The position numbers and the translations under genes are program-made. The notes beneath the pieces are model-generated. The model was given only the letters and a program-made list of their open reading frames with translations, was not told the DNA's origin and ran no database searches. Positions 1 through 8,926 of a stretch of 37,461 nucleotides of DNA are shown in pieces. The stretch is taken from assembly GCA_002633005.1 (NCBI GenBank), contig NMRA01000062.1, forward strand, positions 1,120,952 through 1,158,412, read 5' to 3'. Origin of the DNA: Phoronis australis. Taxonomy: Eukaryota > Phoronida > Phoronidae. Position 1 is the stretch's first letter. Each line of letters opens with the position of its first letter.

Positions 1-1388
1 TATATCCCAATATTCCTTAGAATTTTTGGAGACATTTTTGATATTGGAGATAACTTTCATCTTATAGTCTTGCTTTGTCTTTTTAATTAGTTCTTCCACA
101 CTCTTGCACTGTTCTTTGTAGCACTTGAACGTGCATGGGTTATTTGATCTTCTGAACGATCTGTACAGTTTATTTCTTTTATTTATTTCAGACTTAATGT
201 TATTGTTAAACCACGGTTTGTTCTTGCTTTTTATTGTTTTCATGGTTGATGGGATATTATTATCTAATATGTTGTAGAGTGACTGTGTGAATATTGAGAC
301 TGCGTCATTTTTGTCACTTTTGTAAAGTATTTCAGTCCAGTTGAATGTGGTTATGTCAGAGCGCAGTTTGTCCCTGTTAATGAGGTTGTAATTCCAAATC
401 TTTGTGGTTCTTTAGGTGCGCAGTTGAGTGTGAATGTTGTTTCTATAACATGGTGGTCTGAGTTACCAATGGGAGGCCTTACAGAAGTGGATTCAATTAA
501 TCCGAGATTGTTTGTTATACATAAATCAAGGCAAGAATGTGAATACTTTGTTAAACGTGTCGGCTCGTTTATTAGTTGTATACAGTCATTTGTGAGGAGA
601 ATATCGAATAATTCGAGACCGGCTTGGTTGTCATTGTCTTCTGAGTACCAAGTACTATTTCTTGCTTTGAAATCCCCGTTGATAACAATTGTTTTATTAG
701 TTTGAGAGAGTTCTTGCAATTGTTCTGAAAAGGTTTTGAAATATGCTTTCCTTTCATGGGACGTCTGTGTTAGTGAGCGATATAGAAAAAACCGTAATAT
801 ACCTTTTTGTGGTTGACGTAAAGTTCAATCCAACACCTACTCATTGATTGTATAATTTTATCATCAATTGTTTTGTAATTTACGGAGTTGTGGACAAACA
901 AGATCCAACCCCCTCCCGGCGTTAGTGTGGTAGGCAATGTTGTATTCTCGAATAATAAGTGCACTGAGGTTGTCTTCGGACAGTGTTTCAGATTCACATA
1001 TAGCAATGACCATGTAATTGTTGTCTGTAATAACTTGCTTGAGAAGATCAAATCTTGAAAGATTGTTCGCCCTGATACTGTTGATATTAGTGAATAAGAC
1101 CTTGAAGCTGGCTAAACCCTGAGTGCCTGGTCCTGGATTGACCTCTATGTCACCAGCAGTCAAGAGACTTTGCTCAATGATAACTCGGATATCACAACAT
1201 GAGTTCTTCATTGTGCAGTAAACATTACGTAAGTGCTCAGTTCGGGGTCGTTTTCGTAGTAGAAGAGTGAGGTCGAGCGTAATAGACGAAAAGCAGTGGG
1301 GTATTTTTGTTTTCCAGACACCCGAACAATTATAATTATTATGTCTGTAGTTAGATACTGATAAATTCATACAGTTCATAATTAACAT
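1..1388 (-). mobile_element. Decayed non-LTR retrotransposon (CR1/L2-like), 5' half: 2A-like peptide, endonuclease, linker
   Basis: Read on the minus strand from 1388 down to the window edge. Near 1151-1128 is a 2A-like motif (GDIEVNPGP). The start of an apurinic-type endonuclease follows (LFTNINSIR near 1090, then a CESETL acidic motif). After a frameshift around 910-940 comes a GGGWILFVHNS segment. Another frame (719-351) carries the endonuclease core GDFKARNSTWYSEDN, SCLDLCITN and the catalytic-type SDHHV. After a further shift near 351-380, bases 350-1 are open with no stop and give the basic linker that precedes the reverse transcriptase (KPWFNNNIKSEINKR, later SKEYWDI). The reverse transcriptase itself lies beyond position 1. 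Established: APE-type endonuclease plus RT is the layout of CR1/L2/Jockey elements. At least three frame changes make this copy inactive. Clade assignment is inference. Confidence 0.88.
1128..1151 (-). other. 2A-like ribosome-skipping motif (D-I-E-V-N-P-G-P)
   Basis: Bases 1151-1128 on the minus strand encode DIEVNPGP, a full match to the D-[VI]-E-x-N-P-G-P consensus, preceded by a Leu-rich stretch (SLLTAG) typical of such peptides. In the family this sequence makes the ribosome skip the final Gly-Pro bond and release the upstream peptide. Similar leaders are known in front of the endonuclease in APE-type non-LTR retrotransposons of several marine invertebrates. Activity in this copy is untested, and the host element is degraded. 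Confidence 0.85.
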
Positions 1389-2088
1389 GCTTATCTAACA
1401 AGAGAAAAAGAAGTATATACAAGTGCGTGAATAGACTAAAAGTAATGAAGTAAGGACAAAAGCTATGAACACTAGGGTAGGCATGAAAATTCCCACCACC
1501 ACTAATTTGATTACATTGAGATAGGCTAAATCTTGCAAATGGAAAACTGGTGGATTAGTAACATTAACAAGTGAAATGGATTGGCGTACTACGGATGTGA
1601 TATTAGTTCAAATAGATGAGAGTCAACGGGGTAAACAATTTGTACATATGTAGAACATTAATACTGTACTTTGGGATGGAAATATATTGCCAATTAAGTT
1701 GTCTTATTACGCATGACGCTGCCCGAGTCAAATAGAGCTCTGAGACAATGCAGTACTCGTTTGGCCGTTTTTAGCTTGAACGTTAATGGTGATAAAAATT
1801 GAAACGACTTAAAAAGCAAAGTTAACTGCTCTTCTGGGTCAATTAGCTACAGCCTACACGCATGGCTTCCTAATAACAATGAAACAACAAGGAGTAAAAT
1901 CAGAACATCTTTTATCTTAGTAATGAATATTTTTTAAAGTATTTCACGTCTCACATGTGTCATGATTATGAAACTACACTGAACTTGACAACGGTAGTTG
2001 TGTCATTCAGATACATGTACATGTACATGTATGTTACTTAATGATTCATTTTCATCTACAGATCAAGACTTCCATCAAGTGTGAATCA
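1389..2088. other. No gene recognised
   Basis: AT-rich sequence with no open frame of note and no domain I recognise. It contains a short TACATG microsatellite-like run at about 2012-2032. The 5' UTR of the adjacent minus-strand retroelement could extend into the first few hundred bases, but I see no boundary or target-site duplication. Confidence 0.5.
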
Positions 2089-2624
2089 GTTGAATAACTA
2101 ACTCTGTGCGTAGAACCCAAAAAAATGATCATTGGTTTGGCTAACTGCGGAACGCCTGATCTCAAAAATGGCTAAATAAGATCCTATGAAAATTTCAGAC
2201 ATTACGATTCATGTACTGTTCTAAAAACGCCTTTAGGAATTGTTTTTAAGTTGCATTTGAGGCTTTCAATACAGGACGTTCATGACTTTTATATAAAAAT
2301 TTAAAAATTGCATAAAACGAAAATGAAATGATTATTTAGAAAACTAAAATCATTTTTGAGATTTCATCCTGAACATTTATACGGAAAAGAAATTTTAGCA
2401 TGTTATTTGTAATTGCACAGCTTGCATTTTGGGCTTAGTCTGTGCTATTATTCGTTTTCCTGACATGTATTGAAAGCCTCAAGGCGTTTTTAGAACAGTA
2501 CATGAATCGTAACGTCTGAAATTTTCATAGGAACTTATTTAACCATTTTTAAGATCAGGCGTTCCGGAGTTAGCCAAACTAATCATCATTTTTTGGGTTC
2601 TACGCGCAGAGTTACTTATTCAAC
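2089..2624. mobile_element. 536-bp foldback/MITE-type element with ~180-bp terminal inverted repeats
   Basis: The first ~180 bases, starting GTTGAATAACTAACTCTG, are repeated almost exactly in reverse complement at the right end, starting GTTGAATAAGTAACTCTG when read inward from 2624. Both arms share the block around GTAGAACCCAAAAAA, GGCTAACT(G/C)CGGAACGCC, CCTATGAAAATTTCAGAC and GTACTGTTCTAAAAACGCC. A block of about 21 bases is present in the left arm only (around 2230-2252). The arms flank an AT-rich spacer with no coding capacity. This is the structure of a non-autonomous foldback DNA transposon. I could not identify a target-site duplication, so the superfamily is open. Confidence 0.85.
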
Positions 2625-4183
2625 ACGCAGAAATGGTCATTCGTCGAAGGCTAAGGTTTGCATTTCGATGATTGTTGTTTCTTATTTCTATAATAAAAGT
2701 GCTATTGACTCTTTGAAGAAGAAATAAATTTTAAATAATAATATATATTAAAATTTCGGTTACGTTTAACTTTCGCTCAGGGATCGACAGCACATAAACT
2801 AACTTAATCCAAGAGATGGTCGCTTGTTAACCTGACAACTCTAATAGTTGTCCTTTATCCTAACCCTAAGATTCTTTAAGCACCCCTAATCCAATAGATA
2901 GATTGAAACTCCTTTACTCGAAATTGGGGAGCCTTCATTTGAACTAAACAAACTACACCCGGTCCATAGCGAGAAACAACACAGGAACAAAGTAACTTTT
3001 GAATAAAGCCGTCATCGCTCAGTACATATTTACAAGTCAGATCACAAATTTCTTTGTTACACAACTAATACACTCGTTCTTTTCTTCATATACCAGACAA
3101 CAAACGCAGAAAAAACTCCTATTTTAACAATTTTAGACTGAAGTTACTTGAGTGTATCAGCTCAACTTTCGCCAGATACCTCGGACGCAAACGTGAATAC
3201 CTGTAGAGGTCTGCGTGCATGCACAGAAACCAATAGACTGTTACAGAGGCCTTATACAACGGTAAAAGCCGCATTTCATGATTGATGAACAGTCTTCTCC
3301 AAATTTGATTGTGCTCGTTCAGTTGTGTTACGAATATCATAGATCCAATTCGTTGTTATTGAAAAATCAGTTTTACTGCTCTAAAAACAGAAAAGAAAAT
3401 TCCGATGACCAGACTGCTATTTTAGGCTTCGTTTGTTTCAGTCTCGGTCATCAAAAATAGCTCAAGCAAAATAGCGTCCCCGGCCAACAACATCAACCAA
3501 AAAAAATGTAATTAAAATTCCAGCTAAAACGTTTTGTTATAGGTTGACGTAGGGAATTTCATTTTTGCGACCGGTAGAAATTTGACTTGACAACCCTAAT
3601 AGTTTTCGTTTATGCTCGCAGAGTTCCTCAACTCTCGGTCGCTGTTAGCGAACTAAAATCTGCTTTTTTGCGATGGCGGTCCTTACCTCAAGTTCTGCAA
3701 ATCAGCACAGTTTCCACCGGTATTTTCCAGTGCTGTGATATACACAGGAAATGTTTCTATTACTATTTACAGTCCAGGAGCTAAGGCACGAAGATAGACC
3801 AAGAAAACTAAGAAATACATCGAAGCTTAAACGACGCACTACTGCAAAACTGTTGGCAAACTCGACCCATCCTGTCAATATTTTTTTTACACTCGCGTTG
3901 TGTTGTGAGCCGGTACAACGGAATGAAAAGAATCGGATGATCAAACTGAACTGAGTTGAGCTGTCTCAAACACGCAATGTGAACTCAAGGTTTAACTTTA
4001 TTATTTTCATGTTGATTGAATCTCTCGACCTACTTTATTACGATCATTGTCAATTTTCAGCGCATCATTTGTCGTGTCAAATATTGTTTGTGACTTGACA
4101 CTGACTGGTTTTCTTTTCAAGGAGCAAAAGCCAAGCATGTCCGAAAACGTGTTGTGTAAATCAAAATATGTCACATGTCATAC
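2625..4183. other. No gene recognised
   Basis: Open frames here are short and overlapping on both strands, without recognisable domains. Two short similar passages around 2830-2855 and 3583-3605 (TGACAAC(T/C)CTAATAGTT) may be remnants of one repeat. I see no RNA gene. Confidence 0.5.
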
Positions 4184-4334
4184 CCACGGGCGGCGCAGCC
4201 CTGAACAAAGTGGAGGGGTTAAAGCCCCCTCAGCGGCCCCTGTGGTGCACCGCCTATAGACCACGTGCGGCGTAGCACTGAAAAAAGTGGGAAGCGGGGC
4301 TATAGCCCCCCAGCCCCCCATGGTGCGCCGCCCA
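4184..4334. repeat. GC-rich tandem duplication, two copies of ~75 bp
   Basis: Copy one (about 4184-4258) and copy two (about 4260-4334) share the order GGCGGCG(C/T)AGC, CTGAA(C/A)AAAGTGG, a GGGGC/GCCCC palindrome, CCCC(C/T)(T/A)GTGGTGC-type text, and end in GCCGCC or CCGCC. They are clearly richer in G+C than their surroundings. Each copy contains an internal dyad (GGGGCTATAGCCCC in copy two). The pair looks like a diverged tandem repeat of a small mobile or structured element. Its function is unknown. Confidence 0.65.
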
Positions 4335-4830
4335 TGATATCTTGTAAGCTCGCTAAATGTCGCAAGTCTAAACAGTTATTGAGGGACTGGGACGCGTGCG
4401 TCCAGGCATTGTTTCAATTTTTATATTCCCGGACGGCATTGTTTCCGACAAATTTTTGATATTTTTGCATGGGTCTGTTTTAACTTGTGTACTTTACAAA
4501 CTGAAAATTCTGATAAATTTTGAAATACAACTTTACTGGTTATTCAACACTTTCACAGATAATCTTAATCGGCGTGGGTACCCTGCTTGGCATAACAAAA
4601 AGCCGAAACACACGGTAACAAGACTTTGCCGCAATGATGCAAAAAGTTCATATATATGGAAAAAGTCGGTTATCCTACGTATGGTAAGGTGGGGCAAGAC
4701 GCCCAGGGAGGGTAAAATGCCTACTAAAATTAAAATAAAACGAAGCCCCATCTCACGGCGTCCATTTGGGTGAACATCCAGTGACACCTAGCGTACCTCT
4801 GGACGAGACACCGAAGCACACGATCAAACG
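4335..4830. other. No gene recognised
   Basis: Roughly 500 bases of unassigned sequence between two repeats. The open frames on either strand show no domain or composition that I recognise as coding. Confidence 0.45.
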
Positions 4831-5020
4831 GTAAGTGGGCAAGAAGGTCTGCCTCAGAGAAACAAAAAGTGCGAAAAAGTAGAAAACGAGACAAAGCTCT
4901 ACTAAAAGGGATTTACTATCACAATTCATAGCTCTGAACGTATCCCGTTTTTTCCCTTTTTAAGTAAAAGGTCCACAGTCTCAGAAATTCGAGCCCCCCA
5001 AATTATAGGCTGGGTGAGCG
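4831..5020. repeat. Dispersed repeat, truncated copy (partner at 28004-28238)
   Basis: The sequence follows the same order as 28043-28238: GTGGG(C/T)AA(G/A)AAGGTC(T/C)GCCT, then GAAACAAAAAGT, AAAACGAGACAAA, CACTAAAA or CTACTAAAA, a GTTTTTT run, TCAGA(A/G)ATTCGAGCCCCC and finally GGCTGGGTG. This copy lacks the left inverted end (GCGCACCCAG) seen in the partner, so it appears truncated on the left. Confidence 0.75.
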
Positions 5021-5577
5021 CATGCAACATAGCTGCAAACCAGTGTTTCATAAAACCGAAAATTTTGTGTTTCCTCGGTCGCTCAGCGCTACCTGATGAC
5101 TCATCGCGCGCTTTTGTCCCGGCCACCAGGTGGAGAGACCGTCTCGCCCACGGCGCGTTGGTGTTGGCATACTAAGGAAGGTGCACTGTGTCCCGCAAAG
5201 TATTTCAAGCGCTCGAACGGGAGTTGGCATTCCCGAAGTTTCAATTACAATCCATAAACAGGCTACTCTCTGTTTCAGAAATTGATTGGTTAACTTCAAG
5301 GATGTGCTATGCCCCATGGTCAGCTGGAGATCATCCATGCGACACATCAAACAACTGTAAACTATCCAACGGAAACAATATCGCTTGAGTGACGGACACC
5401 TATGCAGCAATAAAAACACTGAAATTTGTACTTAATTTTGGACAATTGTCAAAACTAAAGGGAAGTAAAGCAAGCCTGCTGTGATGTTTTCAGCAGTTAT
5501 AAACACAGAATGAGTTTCCGTCAATCCCGAAAGACATCACCAAAATAGGAACATTTCAAACATCACATTCCAGACGA
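5021..5577. other. No gene recognised
   Basis: Contains a 123-codon minus-strand open frame (5419-5048) with no recognisable domain and a Cys/Trp-rich, arbitrary-looking composition. I do not support it as a gene. Confidence 0.45.
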
Positions 5578-5696
5578 CCTTAATATGTTGTATGGCGTTT
5601 TTACGCGAAGTGTAAACGGAAACTTACGATCTCTCATGAGTTCTGGCAAAAGTCTCTGTTGAACCATCGGTGTAAAAACGCCGTAGGAAGTTAAGG
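5578..5696. repeat. Short inverted-repeat (MITE-like) element, ~119 bp
   Basis: The left end, CCTTAATATGTTGTATGGCG followed by TTTTTAC, pairs imperfectly with the right end, which reads CCTTAACTTCCTACGGCG followed by TTTTTAC inward from 5696. The arms are about 28 bases. The spacer has no coding potential. The CCTTAA/TTAAGG ends could be terminal repeats of a small non-autonomous element. Confidence 0.55.
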
Positions 5697-5988
5697 AATT
5701 TTAGTGAAACATGAAGACTTTTGTAAGTACACACATTTTTTTAGGTCACCGACACCCAAAAACGAATGTGACTCCTTAATTCGGAAATTGCAAGTGAAAC
5801 TTGCTGGTGAATTAACAAAAATAAATTATCAGTATTGAAGGCACCGGAAGGAAGAAATCGGTACAGGCATCACTGATGTTGTGTTCAACTTAGGCTCGAA
5901 TGGACGTGCTATATTTAAATGTAAGTTTCGTTACAAGAAGACCACAATTAGACCGTGACTGACATCGAACCATTCGCTTTCTATGTAT

Positions 5989-6376
5989 GACGTCATTTTG
6001 AAATTTTGGACCCAGTCAAGTAAAATCAAATTGACAAATATGAAAACAATATTAGTAATCTGGCCGGACTTACCGTATTAAATTATTAAGCACTTCGAAA
6101 ATTAGTACCTGGACATGGATCCGGTCAGTCATAATCATTTCCAAACTTCCCGAGAGCATACAAAGAATACAACCGTTGTCGGAGCACGCCCATTAATCCT
6201 CCAAACACATACCTTTATAAAAATTCCAATTGCTAAATTGTCCCCATGGACATCTCAACCAGATAAAAATCCAAGACATGCAAAATTTTGGAACTTGTGG
6301 TGTGACTGGAGATATTTACTCACATGTTTGGGTTCAAATGGCGTCACGATAGCGACAGATACGTCATCACTAAACA
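5989..6376. repeat. Split inverted copy of the small element at 8290-8409
   Basis: Bases 5989-6017 (TGACGTCATT...TTTTGGACCCAGT) match the reverse complement of 8362-8390 with about three differences. Bases 6328-6375 (GGGTTCAAATGGCGTCA...ACGTCATCACTAAAC) match the reverse complement of roughly 8290-8335. In the second copy the two blocks are almost adjacent. Here about 310 unrelated bases separate them, as if another sequence had inserted. The inserted stretch has no recognisable gene. Confidence 0.55.
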
Positions 6377-6773
6377 TTCGAATTTCCTGCCATTTGCCGA
6401 GGTGAAAACAAACTTAGCTTCGACGTGAAAATGGCGCTTGCCGAGCTATAGTTTAGCCTGTTCGATTGTTCTAGCGTTCGCTTGTCCACTACATAATATG
6501 TCTTTTAAAGGCGAAGGCAACCTTTTTTCATGTCATTTTGAGCTAAAATAAGGTTGGTTGGTTATCCTAGACATATTTTCCACTTAATTACAGCTTTTCG
6601 TAATTTTGTTAATTACTCGTCCGCTACTCCGGAAGTGACGTTTTAGGAGGCAAGCATTTCGCGCTAATTTCTTTTCATATAATGTGACTGTGAGAGATGC
6701 CGAGTCAGTCATTGTTCTACCTCGGTTGTGTTAAGTTACGTCGTCGTTTGCTTTGAATTACTAGTCAGTCAAC
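6377..6773. other. Upstream region of the THAP relic; nothing specific seen
   Basis: This stretch precedes the THAP-type open frame and would hold its promoter and 5' UTR if the locus were ever expressed. No TATA box or other element stands out. Confidence 0.4.
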
Positions 6774-7684
6774 ATGCCACGCTGTTGCTGCGTACCGGGA
6801 TGTACTAATTATCGTCTCACGCGCGCTTTGGGAGTACCTTAGCATCGCTTTCCGATGGATGACACACTTCGCCGTAGTTGGCTCGTTCGCGTGAAGAACG
6901 CAGCGTTACCCGTCCACGCAACGTACAGAGCAGTCGAGAATTACCGTGTGTGTGGCATGCACTTTCTGCCGTCCGATTACGAAAGGGATTTGTATGCTGA
7001 ACTGATGAAGGTCCCTGCGAAACAACGCCTGAAGAAGGATGCCATTCCGTCTGTGTTGATTCCGGCAGTGCCCCGTCGCCACCCCCGAGAAGTGCGTTTT
7101 TGAAGAGAGAAGCCTCGCGAGCTGTGGCCAGTACAGTGACTGGAGCCAGTGGAGGCACTTCATCCACTGTCACCCGTGCTTCCGAACGTACCCCAGAGCG
7201 TGCCATTCCTGGAACCAGTAGTGATTCACCCTGTTCTGTTTTCTCCAGCCCAGAGCCTCTAAGCAGCCCTGCAGCAATATTGAGTAGTGGGAGTGATTAC
7301 AGGCACAGTTGGACACCCAGTGAAGAGGACAGTTCGTCGTCCACTGAACAGATCGGTGAGCCAAACTTTGATCAGTTTATTGTGGACTTGTCTAAAGTGT
7401 TGGAGCTATTTAGAAGGTGCCAAGTGTGTGACGATGGAGTCACACGACACGATGTAAGCAGTTTGGGTGCTCGGGTCACCATCCAGTGGAAGTGTGTCGC
7501 AGGACACTCTGGCAAGTGGGACAGTTGTTCCTCTGTCCGTGGTATGCCGGAGGTCCACTTAACCGTGTCCAGTAGTGGCTTGGCTTCGTCGAACTCTGAA
7601 CAGCACAAGCATTCCATTGAGGTAGGCATAACAACGCACACAGTGCATTNCCCCCCCCCCCCCTTGGCTGCCGCAAAAAAATAA
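6774..7684 (+). pseudogene. THAP-domain zinc-finger protein, probably transposase-derived; disabled copy
   Basis: The ATG at 6774 opens MPRCCCVPGCTNY, a THAP start with the first Cys pair. After 22 codons an in-frame TAG (6840-6842) interrupts. The same frame then resumes exactly with the THAP motif HRFPMD (6843), a conserved Trp (RRSW), the second metal-binding pair (VCGMHF) and an AIPSVL segment like the family's AVP box. The spacing matches a THAP C2CH domain of about 85 residues. At a five-C run (7082-7086) the frame slips and continues as a Ser/Thr/Pro-rich linker, then a VLELFRRCQVCDD segment and WKCVAGHSGKWDSC, with a second Cys/His set. This ends at a stop after 7684, near a poly-C tract holding an N. 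THAP domains bind DNA and occur in P-element and Kolobok-type transposases. The C-terminal Cys/His text resembles invertebrate THAP transposon proteins as I recall them (inference). A lone sequencing error could explain the slip but not also the TAG. Confidence 0.72.
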
Positions 7685-8289
7685 AACAGCAAGAGCGTAG
7701 GGAAATGTTGACGTTAATTAACCTTTAAATTATACGGCTGAAACAAGATTTAAGTGTGTGCAGTTTTAGTGTTGGGGGGTGGGCTCAGATCCAATTTCAA
7801 GTGTCAAATTCGGAACACGGCGCAATCGTACATGTAACGGAACTATGGCTAAGTATAGGCTCTCCCGCGATATTTCAGGCAGTGGAGCTGGGCACTACGA
7901 TTCCGTTTCCGTCGTCTATGCAATGAAGAAAATTACTTCATTTTTTAAAGTAAATGGAATCTTTGTGATGATGAAAAAACAGAAGCTGCTGGTGAGATGT
8001 AAATTTTAATCGAAGCCTTAGTGAATCACTCAGAAACTCATAATTATCTCTTTGTCAAGCCTTAACTTAAGACGATTTCCAAAGCAATCGCGTCATTATT
8101 GCCAACACAAAAAACGGATTTTGGTCTTTTGGGCTATTTAAGACCTGATGACTGCAGCATTAAGGTTGGAAATTCGAGTCTTAACTCGATATTTCTAGTT
8201 TTTACTCGAAATTACCAGTTTTTACTCTAGTTTCTGGGTCATGAAGTGCACACTTGTACAAGAAACGCATATGCATAAGCCATTCAGAA
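7685..8289. other. No gene recognised
   Basis: About 600 bases, mostly AT-rich. A weak internal repetition around 8180-8235 (TTTTTACTCGA and CAGTTTTTACTC variants) is the only pattern I see. Confidence 0.45.
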
Positions 8290-8409
8290 GTTTAGTGATG
8301 ACGTGTCATGGTAATAGATGACGCAATTTGGACCCGGTAATAAGAATAGACATGCCGACACACTGGGTCCAAAACGTCATAATGACGTCAAAGTGACGCC
8401 TTGCTAAAC
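8290..8409. repeat. ~120-bp MITE-like element with imperfect inverted ends
   Basis: The left end GTTTAGTGATGACGTG pairs imperfectly with the right end, which reads GTTTAGCAAGGCGTCAC inward from 8409. Internally GACGCAATTTGGACCC faces GGGTCCAAAACGTC, giving a second dyad. A related copy in the opposite orientation is split across 5989-6376. Small size, inverted ends and a second copy argue for a non-autonomous transposon. No clear target-site duplication was found. Confidence 0.6.
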
Positions 8410-8926
8410 ATTCCTATTATTTATTTGAGCACAAAATAATAGAAACTCATCTTTAGTTTGCATAAAAGCACAATAAAAAATGACAAAAATAATTTCGATT
8501 TCTATTTCGAGTAAAAAGATTAGACACCGACTCGGACATAGTTTTGAAAATAGGAAAATATTACGGTCATTGTAATTGTTTGAAAATTATACCAAATTTC
8601 ATTCGAATTTTCAGTGATTTTTTGAAAAAATCTTTTGCCTTTTTGGAAACATTCATATAAAAATGTGCACAACCAATTAAACTTTAATTTTTACTCAATA
8701 GAAAGTTACAGCTTTGAAGAAGAATGCTTACCGATAACATTTCAAAATTCAAGAACTCCACCGGCGTTAATGCATGCTTGGCTATTTGGAAAAAATTATT
8801 TTTTCCAGGTTTTGGTAGACTGGCTTTATTAAACAGATTGATTTTCATTTGATCAACATATTTAGTATCATACAATACAGATAATTGTATAGTCGAAATA
8901 CACACATAAATAAAACAATCGGTTAA
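8410..8926. other. Flank immediately 5' of the mucin array; no exon recognised
   Basis: I looked here for a signal-peptide exon, a promoter or a good splice acceptor and found none convincing. In the frame of the array there is a TAA at 8924-8926. Similarity to the repeat begins abruptly at 8932. Confidence 0.5.

Noticed and set aside
5048-5419. 123-codon minus-strand open frame
   Set aside because: No domain, no neighbours or signals, and it overlaps unrelated frames.
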